DNA from: Ascidia mentula
Lineage: Eukaryota; Chordata; Ascidiacea; Phlebobranchia; Ascidiidae
Length of the DNA: 64,000 bases
Assembly: GCA_947561715.1 (NCBI GenBank)
Contig: OX387197.1
Location: 11,963,001 to 12,027,000 of the forward strand
Direction: 5' to 3'
Positions within the stretch are counted from its first letter, which is position 1, and every line of letters starts with the position of its first letter. The position numbers were made by a program, and so were the translations under genes. This document shows, piece by piece, positions 1 through 10,666 of the stretch. The notes beneath the pieces are model-generated. The model ran no database searches. It was given only the letters and a program-made list of their open reading frames with translations, and was not told the origin of the DNA.

Positions 1-79
1 GAATTTAATAGTACCAAGCAAATCCCTTATTCTCCTCGTTTGGCACCAAAAGCATGATAACTTTAATCCATACTTGTAG

Positions 80-443
80 GTGGAGTGTACGTATATGGTT
101 TGTTCCTGGAAGGAGCTGGGTGGGACAAAAGGCAAATGAAGCTGGTCGAGCCATTGCCGAAAGTACTTTTTACCGCCATGCCGGTGGTGCATGTTTACGC
201 GATTAACATTAACCAACCAAAAGACGACAAGAAACTGCAAGGTTTGCACCTTTACCCGTGTCCCATATACAAGAAACCGCGTCGCACGGGTAAGCATTCA
301 ACATACAAACACTTTCACCAACAATTCGAATCTTTGAATGTATTGCAGATTTGACCTTCATATTTTCTTTGCTGTTGAGAACTGTGCAGCAGCCCGACCA
401 TTGGGTTCTTAGAGGAGTAGCAATTTTGTGTGACACCAAATAG
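80..443 (+). CDS. Axonemal dynein heavy chain, C-terminal end (DNAH5/8 type), partial
   Basis: This is the last part of a dynein heavy chain, the ATPase motor of ciliary outer arms. Two exons are visible: 80-289 and 349-443, joined in phase 1, with the acceptor AG at 78-79. The first exon reads [14 protein letters not shown], then [14 protein letters not shown] and [12 protein letters not shown], all hallmarks of the dynein C-terminal domain. The second reads [13 protein letters not shown] and ends [16 protein letters not shown] before TAG. The terminal WxLRGVAxLCD pattern is typical of DNAH5/DNAH8. Upstream exons lie outside the window. A polyadenylation signal AATAAA lies near 683. The axonemal heavy chain assignment is firm; the exact paralogue is inferred. 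Confidence 0.9.
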
Positions 444-901
444 TAACTCAGATCTGTAGTTTAGGAATGCTTTAAATGTAGTGTTATGTATGGTTGTTTG
501 CTAAATATCGCTTTAGCGTTGACAGGTTGCGTAATTATTTTTGTGTGAAACATCCTATTTTGCATTTGAGTGGGCAAAAATTTAAGTTATTTTTTTTCAA
601 CATGCTCACGGCTTTGTAGTTAAAAAAGTATTAGCTTTCAAATGTAGTGTGAATTTTATTGCATATAAATATGTCTCGGATAAATAAACAAGCCAAAACG
701 GAGATGTGACTCTGATTCAGCTTCTTCAACGTAAAACAAGCGTGGCTATTATCGGAAACAATCAAAGGATGCAAAAGAAGTTTAATCATTGCCGTGCAAA
801 ATTACAAAATTTCACGTGAATCACAAACTAATCAAGGAATGTTGCAGTGAATAGTCATCAAGTTCCTGCTACGGAGGTTGTGCAGACAAATATATTCCAC
901 G
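444..901. other. Convergent 3' region between dynein and the MEST-like gene
   Basis: AT-rich untranslated or spacer sequence between two converging genes. The only signal I can support is an AATAAA near 683 that would serve the dynein transcript. No ORF of note and no repeat was recognised. Confidence 0.5.
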
Positions 902-2311
902 TTAAACGAGTGGTTTTATTACCTGTTCTATCCAAGCCAAAGGTTTTTCGAGCATGAAAAAGTGTCCTGCGCCCTCTACAAAGTCAAGTTCTGCGTGAGG
1001 TATCAGCTTTTCAAAATAGATGGGGATGCTGGTTGGGCTCACGGCATCCGAATCAGACCACACAAACCGCACTCTAATGTCCAGGTGCTGGAGAGCAGCA
1101 AACCATCGATATTCGAAATGTGCTCTGTCCCACAAGTAGTACATGGTTTTGTCTGAAATCGCTGCTCCACCCCCAAATTCAATAAGTTCCCACATCATAT
1201 CTATGTCTTTATCTCGCGTGACTAAATCGCCGCTTGGACCCCAGACAGTAAGAATTTGTTGTTTTGTAAATCGTTCTGCAATGCGAAATCTTCTTCCAAG
1301 TGCGGCAAAGTATGAACCCAAATATACGTTGCTGAGCAGAATTTGGGAGAGACGGAAGTTAATCTGAGAATACTTCATTCCGCCGTTGCTAAACGTAACG
1401 CTCAAAAAGAACTTCTCGAAATAATCTGGTAACATCCCTTCAAAAAATATGCACATCAGTTAAAGGTAAGTGTGCTTTTTTAATACAGTACTACACAAAA
1501 CCGATAAATTCTGGAACATGCCAAGCAAGTGGTATGTCTACAATATCGTGAAAAGTCACCAACCTAACTAGATTTTAAATTGTCAATTATTTTGCTACTA
1601 CCACAAGCCAATTTGTTACCTCTATAACGACGAGCCAATATTTCGGTAAGTACGGAGTCACCCATATCATGGGCAACGACGTGTGCGTCCTTAATTCCAG
1701 CCTTTCTCCATACAGCTAATGTATTTTCCGCGGCCTCTGACAAAGAATAGGTAAAATTGGACTCTGGCTTGTCTGACAAACCAAAACCAACATGATCATG
1801 CAAAATGACGTTTCCTTGCATTCGAAGATCGTCTATGACCTGGAAAAACAATAGAAACTTAACAATTGTTTAAAAAAAATACAGTGTGTGATGTTTGACA
1901 ACCTACTTTGTGGTACTCGAAAGATGATGAAGGAAACCCATGAATCAACGCAAATGTTGGAGGATTTTGAATTTTGGGATTGCTGCATTGTAACTTCAAG
2001 TAAAACATATTATGTCCGTTGACTTGCATTATTTGTCCCATATCAAACCAGTTCTTCAATGCGGTTGGCAGGTGACTAGGGCTTTGCAGAAACGGTGGAT
2101 TGGGCAAAAACCATGGAGCACATAATACCCCGACAAATACAGCAACTATAGATGCATACATCCATTTACAAGCCATTGTAGAATACCTTCCGATGTTTTG
2201 CGAAAATAAAATGTTAGCAGTCGATATTTTCAAAGTGAAACGGAATGTGGACAACAGGCCAATTGCCACAGAAGCAAAACAAAACATTGATACAAACTTT
2301 GATGAGACCAT
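902..2311 (-). CDS. MEST: MEST-like alpha/beta hydrolase
   Basis: Three exons on the minus strand: 2311-1907, 1839-1620 and 1425-902, giving 382 residues. Family features in order are an N-terminal hydrophobic segment, the oxyanion-hole motif ALIHGFPSSSFEYHKV, HDHVGFGLSDKP, the nucleophile-elbow region AHDMGDSV (MEST has SHDYGD), SVTFSNGGM (MEST has LCLSNGG) and a C-terminal catalytic-His motif GAGHFF. The region ALKNWFDMGQ before the catalytic domain also matches MEST. Starting instead at the Met codon at 2176 gives 337 residues, close to the usual MEST length, so the first 45 codons may be 5' UTR or an extra leader. MEST is thought to be an ER-membrane hydrolase of unsettled substrate. It could also be another epoxide-hydrolase-like paralogue. 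Confidence 0.82.
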
Positions 2312-3450
2312 TATTGCATAAATAAGCTTTTATCAACAACATATTCATGTAATAATTAGTAATATAGTGAGAAGCACAATTCTTTTAAACTAGGCCAGTT
2401 CAGTTGTGGCAATAATTCGATCGCCATCTTGCCTGAATAAGACCGACAAGAAGGTAAACCCGCGAGGCGCAGGAGAATGTTTACATCAATCAGCTGTTTT
2501 TCGTCATGCTCCAGCAGTCATCGAACCAGGCCTCGTGACGTTGCCCGAAGGGAACGTTGCTACGTTTTTCTTCCGAGCTCAGTTATGGCCCCTTTTTCGC
2601 ACTGTTGCGTCATACTCAGAGATAAACAGCTGATTGTTAAGTGACCGAAAAACTTACTGTCATGGCGTCAACTTATTTTTTCCTGCTTGTTTTAGGCTCG
2701 TCTATTTATTTAATCTAGCACATTGGAACTTGTGCCTGTAATGATACAAGCTTGAAATCTACAAAAATGGCAGATTAACCATACACTGGGATAAGAAATT
2801 GACTAAAAAACGTTTCGTAAAAGTCGTTACCCCGCTACAGAGTGACCTCAGCGCCAACCGAAGCACGCCGACCAATTACATTCTTCAAGAGAAAGAGCGA
2901 GTGAGGCGTTGTGGTACAACGTCGAACAACAGCCCAGCTAGCAAAGAGAAGAAGGCTACGGGTTACAGGTTATTCAATCTGACGTTTGCATCAGCTTTGT
3001 TGTCCGTAGAACGACTGCTGCGTGGAACTGTATTGAAATTGCATGCACTTTATGTCGACTTTTTGGACGTTATTGCTTGTAGAAGTTGTTCAAGATAGGT
3101 TACTTTGTCAAAAGTAAAGCTATGTGTAAAACCCATTATATTTGTTTGTCACCCAAACTATTTAATGTCATAGGTATTCCAATCTGTAAGTTTTGATTTC
3201 TGCTGATGTAAATATGTTTCTTCACATTTCTTTATCATTAACTGTATTGGTTGTTGGTGTTATTTGTTTGATCTCCTGAAAGAAGGTTGATGTTTTTCCT
3301 ATGTTGGACAGATATATTGGTTTTTAAGTAAACCTAATTTAGGAAAAAGTTTCAGCATCCATTAATTAATTTTTGTCTGGTTCAAACACCCATATTTTTT
3401 GTCTGGTTTGGTTAACATCTTCTTATCTTGGATAATTAACCAGATCAACA
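2312..3450. other. Divergent promoter region of MEST-like gene and UBE2H
   Basis: About 1.1 kb separates the two divergent start codons. It should hold both promoters and the UBE2H 5' UTR. An ORF at 2799-3098 is open but resembles nothing I know. I see no clear repeat. Confidence 0.5.
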
Positions 3451-6400
3451 ATGTCATCTCCAAGTCCAGGCAAACGAAGAATGGACACTGATGTCATAAA
3501 GCTGTATCCTTATGCAATTAGTAAATTAGATTCAGAATGTTGATAATTGGCATTCATAAGTGTGCAATATTTGCGTTCAATTTTTCTTAACTAATCATTA
3601 TTTAGTGAGCGGAAATATGATGTAACATTTCTGGGTGGTTTGCATGAATTTGTGGTCAAATTTAAAGGTCCCACAGGAAGTAAGTACAAAATAATTTTTA
3701 ACATATGTAGTTAAATAAAAATACACAAAGTAAATTAATTCCCATTGGTTTGTGTTTTTTATATCTTTAATTTTTCATTAGTTGTACTGTTTAACTATTT
3801 ACTGTTTCAAAAAATCAGTTTGTAGCTGGTGCCAGTGGTTATTATAATGTAAATTCCATCTAGTTACATATAAGTTTGCAACTTTGTATGTGTCATGTAT
3901 TCAACATTTTTTACCCCATTTTGATTCAACAAAACTCCCCAACACATTGTTGCTGAATTGCAATGTTACAAGGCGTAGTTGTACAATAAGTAACCCATGG
4001 AATAAAATATACTTAAAGCTATTTGGTCTTTGAAATCTTAATTATATCATGGTTTATCACAGCCCCCTATGAGGGTGGAGTGTGGAAAGTTCGTGTCGAT
4101 CTGCCGGAAAAATATCCTTTTAAATCCCCTTCAATTGGTAGGTTTAATACAACAACTGGTTTATTCACTGCATAATCTCATGCTTGTCAAATATATAAGT
4201 ATTGATTATTAAATTTTTGCTCACAGGTTAATCAATATATATGTTTGTTAACAATATGAAACTTTAAGCCAACATTTTCTTAAGCATGATGTTGTACAAA
4301 ATGTTTGTTGTAGATAATAGTTGTTAAATTAAATAAAGGGTGATGTTTTTATGTTTGCTGCACAGGGTTTGTCAACAGAATATTTCATCCCAACATTGAT
4401 GAAGGGTAAAGTTCTGATTTTTGTATTGCATCATTATTATCACTGATAGCATTTCCTCAGCATTTACATAGTATGCTCACATGTGATTATGATATCATAC
4501 ATTGTTGCATTACAACTGACAACCAGTCCAAAATTAGTAAGAAACCAAGTGTGTCTTTAAGTAATCTGTATGCTTTCCTTGTCTGTTGGAATTCAATGGT
4601 TGTTAATTTGTCATGTTTTTTTTGTGTTGGAAGCAAAAAAAAATATTTACAGTGTCTGTAATTTTCAGTGAAAATTTAATTTATTGTTTGGATTCAAATA
4701 TATTGTTAGCACAATCCAAAAAGTGTAAAACGACATTGTTTTGGTTATTGCAACCACAGGTAAGAAATTGTAACACAAGGTTAACTATTGCAAGCACAGT
4801 TTTTTTGATTGAAAATTCAATTAAATGCGCAAGTTTAGTTTCCACACCTTGATGATGCAGCTGTTTGGTTTGGTATTACCATCTGTCTGTGTTTGTCCTT
4901 TCTTAGTTTAATTAAGTCTGACTTTTCTCATGAACATTGGATATAGTAAATAATAATCAAAAAGAACTTTTTTTAGGTCTGGCACTGTATGTTTGGATGT
5001 GATCAACCAATCGTGGACATCATTGTATGGTAGGTAATTATCATACAAATATGTATTGAAAGTTAATTTGTGTTGTGGCTTGTTGTTGTTTACAAAGTGA
5101 GGAAGTTGGCTTTTGTGCCATCAACTAACATTAAAACAGAGTCTTGCAAAGATGCAAGATGAAAACACAACATGAAATTTTTGGTACATTTAGCATAACT
5201 TGAATTATGTACCCTCCTGAACAATACTCAGGCAGATAAATATTTATTCTTGGTGTAAACGTTGAATGACAGATCAGGTTCTGTTAAAATGTCGATTTAA
5301 AGGACAATCACATCATTGCAACTATGTGTAGTAGCTACACAAATTAACATGGACTATATCTCATGAAAACAAGGATGAGAAGGACTTATTCAATATGGAC
5401 TCAAGAATCCTACATGTTGTGCTTTAACTTTAAATGTTAACAGTAGCACAAAAATGGAATAAAAACTATCTCACTTACATAGAATAATGTCGTTACAGCA
5501 AAAACACAAATCATTGTTTGTGGAACTTACATTATAAAAGATAATAAATTTCTTGTTCAGATAAAAGATATAATTTAACTGAAAATTAAGTCAAGAAGGT
5601 TTTTTTTAAAACCAGTTGACACAACTCATTGGTATACTGGGGAAAAAACATCTTTTTCTTGTTGGAAACTTTTTGCTAAATAATTTGCCAAAGTAAAAAC
5701 TTTCACATCAGTTTGGTTTCTTTTTTATTTTCCCAAATGTGTCCATAATAATACATTTTCTTGAACCCCATGTTGGTGGTTAATAGAAATTACTGTTCAT
5801 TTATCATAGCTTCATTTTTTGTGTAGGTAACTCAATGGATTGACTGTGAGATTTTGTGTAAAAAGACATGTTATTTCCAAACTACATGTGATTTTTGAAA
5901 CATATTTGCTAAACCTATTCATCTTTATGTAATTTGTTCATGTCAGAAATGTTCGGAGAGTAGGTAATACTCTCAGTAAGTCTCAGACTTCAAGGTTCGG
6001 TTTCTGAAGAATGCAAATCTATAATGTGGCAGTCATAGCTATACAATCCATCAACAGTATTAAAGATAAATATGAATGAACAAGTGATACCTTATACTGT
6101 TTCCCTTTCCATATTATGTAAATGTGATTGAAGGCAAACCACTGATAACTTTACATGTGTGTGTTGCAAAAATAAGTTGTTCAGGACATTACACTGGCAG
6201 TGTAACTAAGTCCTGCCACTTAATACGAACCCAAGTAGCGTATGCAGTGGTTGGGTGATGACCCTTAGCTAGTCAGTTGCTCTTTAGAAATCATATATGA
6301 TGATCAAACACATTATGTCACAACCTTACTGTTCTTGTAGGTTTATCATTGTATCAGGATTATTGTCTGTGATTATCAACATAGATCAAAAACCAATAAC

Positions 6401-9400
6401 ATGCAAGGTTATTTAATTGTTGTAAACATAACTTTTGAAATATTTGCATTGATTGTCATATATCATGTCTACAACATCCTAAAAGAGGGAATGTTGGTGT
6501 AGAATGTAAAATACAAAAATACAACTAGTAATTTCAGCTTTCTTCCTTTTGGTACACATTATTAATAATTGTTGAACAAACTGTTGTGTTTCATTATGTC
6601 ATTTCTTGTTGCCTTGTCCCAAGCCAATTTAAAACAGGTTTACGATCAAATGCATAAGCTGATGGGTAGCAATAGGGTTCGTTAAAAACAAAGACACCAT
6701 TTGCAGCCATAACAAATTACACACCATGTCATAAAATTAAATCAAGCTGTATTTTAAATCAAGTTAAAAGCAGGTTATGTTCAATTATCAAGTAACATTA
6801 AGATTCACAGAAAGTACCATTTGTGTCTTGTGTAGTCATTTTATATGCACCTAAGTTAAATAACTGAACACTGCTTGGTCCGATGTTAAGCCATTGAAAT
6901 AACTGTATTTTCTACAATTTGATTTTTATTCTATATATCTATATATAAGGTTCACAGGCTTCGCAGCCAAGGCAAGTGGGGCGATCCTGCCTTGCTATGC
7001 GAAAGCATGGCATTACTTCTATTCTATATATATTTATGTTTCATTTAATTTCATGTTTCATATTCCAGCTTGTAAAACAACTAAAAAAGATTGATCGAAA
7101 TGCAATTGAGGTTGTAGATTCATTGTACATGTAGTGGTTGTGACTGGGGTCATTGTTTTAAAAATGTAAAACAAAAATTATCTTAATATGTTTTGATGCA
7201 ATTGGGCGCAATTTAGCACAAAATCACAACAATACTTCGCCGCCGGCCTAATTGCTCTCCTCGGGGTGCGTGCACTCGCCAAACTCACATTCACAATGAT
7301 TCACCAATATACAATCATGCGCTACAAAAAAACCAACCAACAAATTGTTGCTGTTATTGTACTTTTTTTGTTTCGTTACATGCACAGTGATTTTTGATTG
7401 TCCTTTCTTTTGTTTTGTCAAATCCACTCTGTAAAACAGGCAAAATTCTTTGCAACATCGACACACCCCAGGGCGGTTTCAGATAACCAATTGCGGTTTT
7501 TACCGTCCCCTTATGAGCCTTTTTTAGGAAGTAAGCAGAAGTTTCATTTGGTATTGTTTTTTTTACGCAGATTTGAGCAACATATTTGAGGCTTTTCTTC
7601 CCCAACTTCTATCATATCCAAACCCAGTAGATCCACTGAATGGAGATGCGGCTGCATTGTACTTGCATAAACGAGACGATTATGAGAAAAAGATCAAGGG
7701 TAACCAACAACTGTATTGTATTGTGTGCAAATTACAAAGAAGCACAAAAATTAACATTGGGAGCCCAAAGCAAGATAGGAGATTTGTGTTTGGTATTTTT
7801 CCATAGAACTGCCACACCCTTAAATTATTTCACTTCTGTGATAAAAACTCATTTTATGGTGGGAAAGTATTTGCATCTGAAATTTGCTATCAATCTTTTG
7901 GGAAAAGTTACCTTGATTTTACATTCGTTTTATGGTTAGCTTTTTGACACATTTAACTAGTGTGATTTACCAGGTAAAGATCTTTGCACTTAGGCTACCA
8001 TGCCCGTTTGTACAAAATTAGGCATGATTTCATTGAAATATGCCTTCTATTTAGAGTAGGTCACAAGGCATTTGTGTCTTTTTCTGTATTGCTACAAAGA
8101 GGCATTGCAGAGGCCACAAAATGCAATTGTTGAATATTATTTCAAACCTGATAAATGTATGAGCAGGGTTATACAAACACATAACACAAATCCCACCCAT
8201 ATGGAGGCCTGACACCAAATTTATCTGCAAGGAAATAAGCATAACATGGGTATATATGAAATTTTACCTAATTATTATGAGGTAGAAATGATTCATAATG
8301 TTTTTCTCAATCAAAAGAATTGGATAATTCGAACCATCACCAATTCCGGTTTATAGCTCTTTTGACATCTCGTATCCCGTATTTGGGCAAATTTTCCTGC
8401 TTTTACTTTGCATTCAAACCACAAAGTATGTTACTAAGAGCTGCAGACAGGTGAACACACTGTTTCGACCTGTAAGGTCTCATCAGTGCATCTTCGACTG
8501 TGGAACTGGGCTAGCTTTTACACTAGCAGGCATACAGATTTCCAGTTTGTGGCATTTTTCTGTCAAAGCTGATCCGTTTGGTACCCAACTGGGTATCCGA
8601 TAGTGATACCGGCTCAGGTTCACCCAATTCATTAAATCAACAGCTGCTGAGACCTTACAGGTCCAAACAGTATGTACACCTGTCTGCAGATCTCAAAAAC
8701 CATGTTACAGTTAAATGTTTATCCATTACAGTTACATTAAATTGTTACTTAACTGTAAAACATTGTAGCATCGAAAGAGTAACCACAATTTATATTGTGC
8801 ATTTGACGTAACAATCAATTCGCTTAATGTTTATTGGGTTATTAGTGGTTTAGAAACAGATATCTTTGGATGATCTGGAACTTTATCTGATCTGGAAAAA
8901 TCAAATCAGGATAACAAATTTCTACATGTACTTGGGCAATGACAACAAGATTTAATTTCAGCTTGAATATTTTGTAGTGTTTTGAATGGTATAAATGCCC
9001 ATTTACTTAATGTTGTCATATCTACAAAAGTGTGACTATCAACATTGCCATCGTTGTGGAAAACAGAAAAAGCCAGCATTTTACATTGTTTTGGGGCAAA
9101 ACACATTGAAAATAAGGACACTTGTGACTAAAAACACAAAACGCCTATAAACAAGGACTCAGTCACAAATATTTACAAATCTAAGAAATAAGGATGGTTG
9201 GTTTTTCTGAGATGTCGACTTTCAAAATTAGGTCAGTAACCCTGACTATGAACATGGAATGAAATCCATAATACCTGTTGGTTTCTATGTCAGACATTTA
9301 TAGTCGAAAACTGAGAAGCACTGATAGTCAGACTTATTGCAAACACAACTAACAAAGAGTAATTTTGTTCCTTCCAGAATATGTCAACCGGTATGCAACA

Positions 9401-9532
9401 GAAGAAGCATTGCTGGAGCATGAAAAAAAGAATGGTTTGCTTGGAAATGGTTCTGTTGAAGAATCCAGTGATTCTGAGGAGTCAACACTTAGTGATTTTT
9501 CTGAAAATGAGACTGAAACAATGGAATTGTGA
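3451..9532 (+). CDS. UBE2H: Ubiquitin-conjugating enzyme E2 H
   Basis: Seven exons: 3451-3503, 3606-3679, 4063-4137, 4366-4405, 4977-5029, 7571-7699 and 9378-9532, coding 192 residues. The N-terminus [18 protein letters not shown] is nearly identical to the vertebrate protein. The E2 fold shows [10 protein letters not shown], the HPN motif in [10 protein letters not shown] and the catalytic cysteine in [13 protein letters not shown]. The acidic Ser/Glu-rich tail ends [16 protein letters not shown], as in the family. It carries ubiquitin for the CTLH/GID E3 complex, which is known for the family and not shown here. The exon 1-2 joint is one residue shorter than human. Intron 5 (2.5 kb) holds a small hairpin insert, and intron 6 holds hammerhead-type repeats. 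A likely poly(A) signal is at 9999-10004. Confidence 0.97.
5030..7570 (+). other. Long UBE2H intron
   Basis: AT-rich intron of 2.5 kb. Apart from the hairpin insert near 6939-7019 I see no coding sequence or recognisable transposon. ORFs near 7248-7605 are intronic chance frames. Confidence 0.6.
6939..7019. repeat. Small hairpin-bearing insert flanked by 12-base direct repeats
   Basis: An 81-base block lies between two copies of TATTCTATATAT (6927-6938 and 7020-7031). Its core at about 6957-7008 can fold: GCTTCGCA pairs with TGCGAAAGC and AAGGCA pairs with TGCCTT. GC content is clearly higher than in the surrounding intron. The flanks are AT-rich, so the direct repeat could be a coincidence of simple sequence. 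Family unknown. Confidence 0.4.
8437..8519 (-). mobile_element. Hammerhead ribozyme repeat, core intact (copy 1)
   Basis: Read on the minus strand, this contains the full type I hammerhead core: CUGAUGA (complement of 8480-8486), stem II GACCU/AGGUC with loop UAC, GAAA (complement of 8463-8466), stem III CAG/CUG and the cleavage triplet GUC before UGCAG. Stem I pairs at 6 of 7 positions. The 5' part matches the bounded copy at 15781-15864. It lies in UBE2H intron 6, antisense to the gene. Activity is predicted, not shown. Confidence 0.8.
8644..8697 (+). mobile_element. Hammerhead repeat, decayed (copy 2), inverted relative to copy 1
   Basis: Plus-strand sequence retains stem II (GACCTTACAGGTC) and the 3' part ACCTGTCTGCAGATCTC. 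The CUGAUGA box is shortened and GAAA reads CAAA, so it should not cleave. With copy 1 it makes an inverted pair spanning about 260 bases. The heptamer ATGTTAC occurs just outside both ends (8428-8434 and 8702-8708) and may be a short target duplication. Confidence 0.7.
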
Positions 9533-10666
9533 CCTCAGCCTGTTGAAGAAACTGTGTACCTTGGTTGTCATCGCCCAAACATCTTAGAACTATTTTTGCA
9601 GTCAGACATTTCAGTAACTGACAGACATTTGTTGACTCGCTTTCAACAAAGGGTTTGGCTCCTGACAGCATGGGTGACAGCTGTGTTTGTTTTTACAACT
9701 TTTTATTTAGTATTTCAAGAGTCTATTTGTTATATTTTGTGTGTTGTTTTTGCATGTCAAGGGTTATGTGCCCCTATCTTTATACTCTTTGTAAAACTTG
9801 GCAGTTCTCAGTTTAAAGTATCCACAAACTATCATCAGGTTTATTCACTTTTGGTCGCACACAACCAAACCATGCTCTCTAATGTAGCGAGTCATTTTAT
9901 GTTTTAGTAGTTTTATATGTGCTGCATCAACCACTGGTGTAAACCTCACTTCTGGGCAATATTTTAAATTTTATATCAGTAACCTTCTGATCACAAAAAA
10001 TAAATGTCTGGTTAATGGGTTGCTTATTACACCCAAGTTCTTTCCTGTTCTCTATTCAAGTATCTCTCTTTCTACCTTTTTTCTCATCACCACTTTGTTG
10101 CTACTGTGATGCAGGAAATTTGTTACTTGGCAACATTAAGTGAAACGCATGATTTTCAAAAAGCGTTCTGCGGATATCAGACACATTCATGTTGGTCCTG
10201 AGACGGCAGCACAAAGGAATATGAGTGACTTGGACAGTTTGAAGTGCTACTTTGCCTTAGCGTCCTATGACTAATGGAATTTTTGTACATAGACGTGATA
10301 TTTTGCATTTGAATCAATAAAATCTCTAAACCACAGGAGTAGTGCTGCAAACTAAGTGTTAAAATAACGCTCACAAATTTTACAGTAACATCTTGAAGAA
10401 GACAGAATACAAGTTTTGGGATGGCGAAATAGCAAGTAACTTACTACCTTTTTATTAATTTAGATTTTACTTATCATTAAAAAGAAACTAATTAACTACT
10501 TCACCACATCAAAGAGACAATGCGGACTGTTTTGAAGTACTGAAAAATTTTCTACTGTCAATCACAACAATAGTCAACCAGTAAATTTTTAGAATGCAAA
10601 TAAAATTATCATTGGCACATGCAGTTTTTAGTGTTTAAGTTAAATTTTTTTTGTTATATTTGAAAG
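9533..10666. other. Convergent 3' region between UBE2H and RENBP
   Basis: UBE2H 3' UTR on the plus strand (AATAAA at 9999-10004) meets the RENBP 3' UTR on the minus strand (AATAAA as complement of 10451-10456). No gene recognised. Confidence 0.6.

Noticed and set aside
2799-3098. Open plus-strand ORF of 99 codons upstream of UBE2H
   Set aside because: No family resemblance and no supported splice partner; more likely 5' UTR or spacer.
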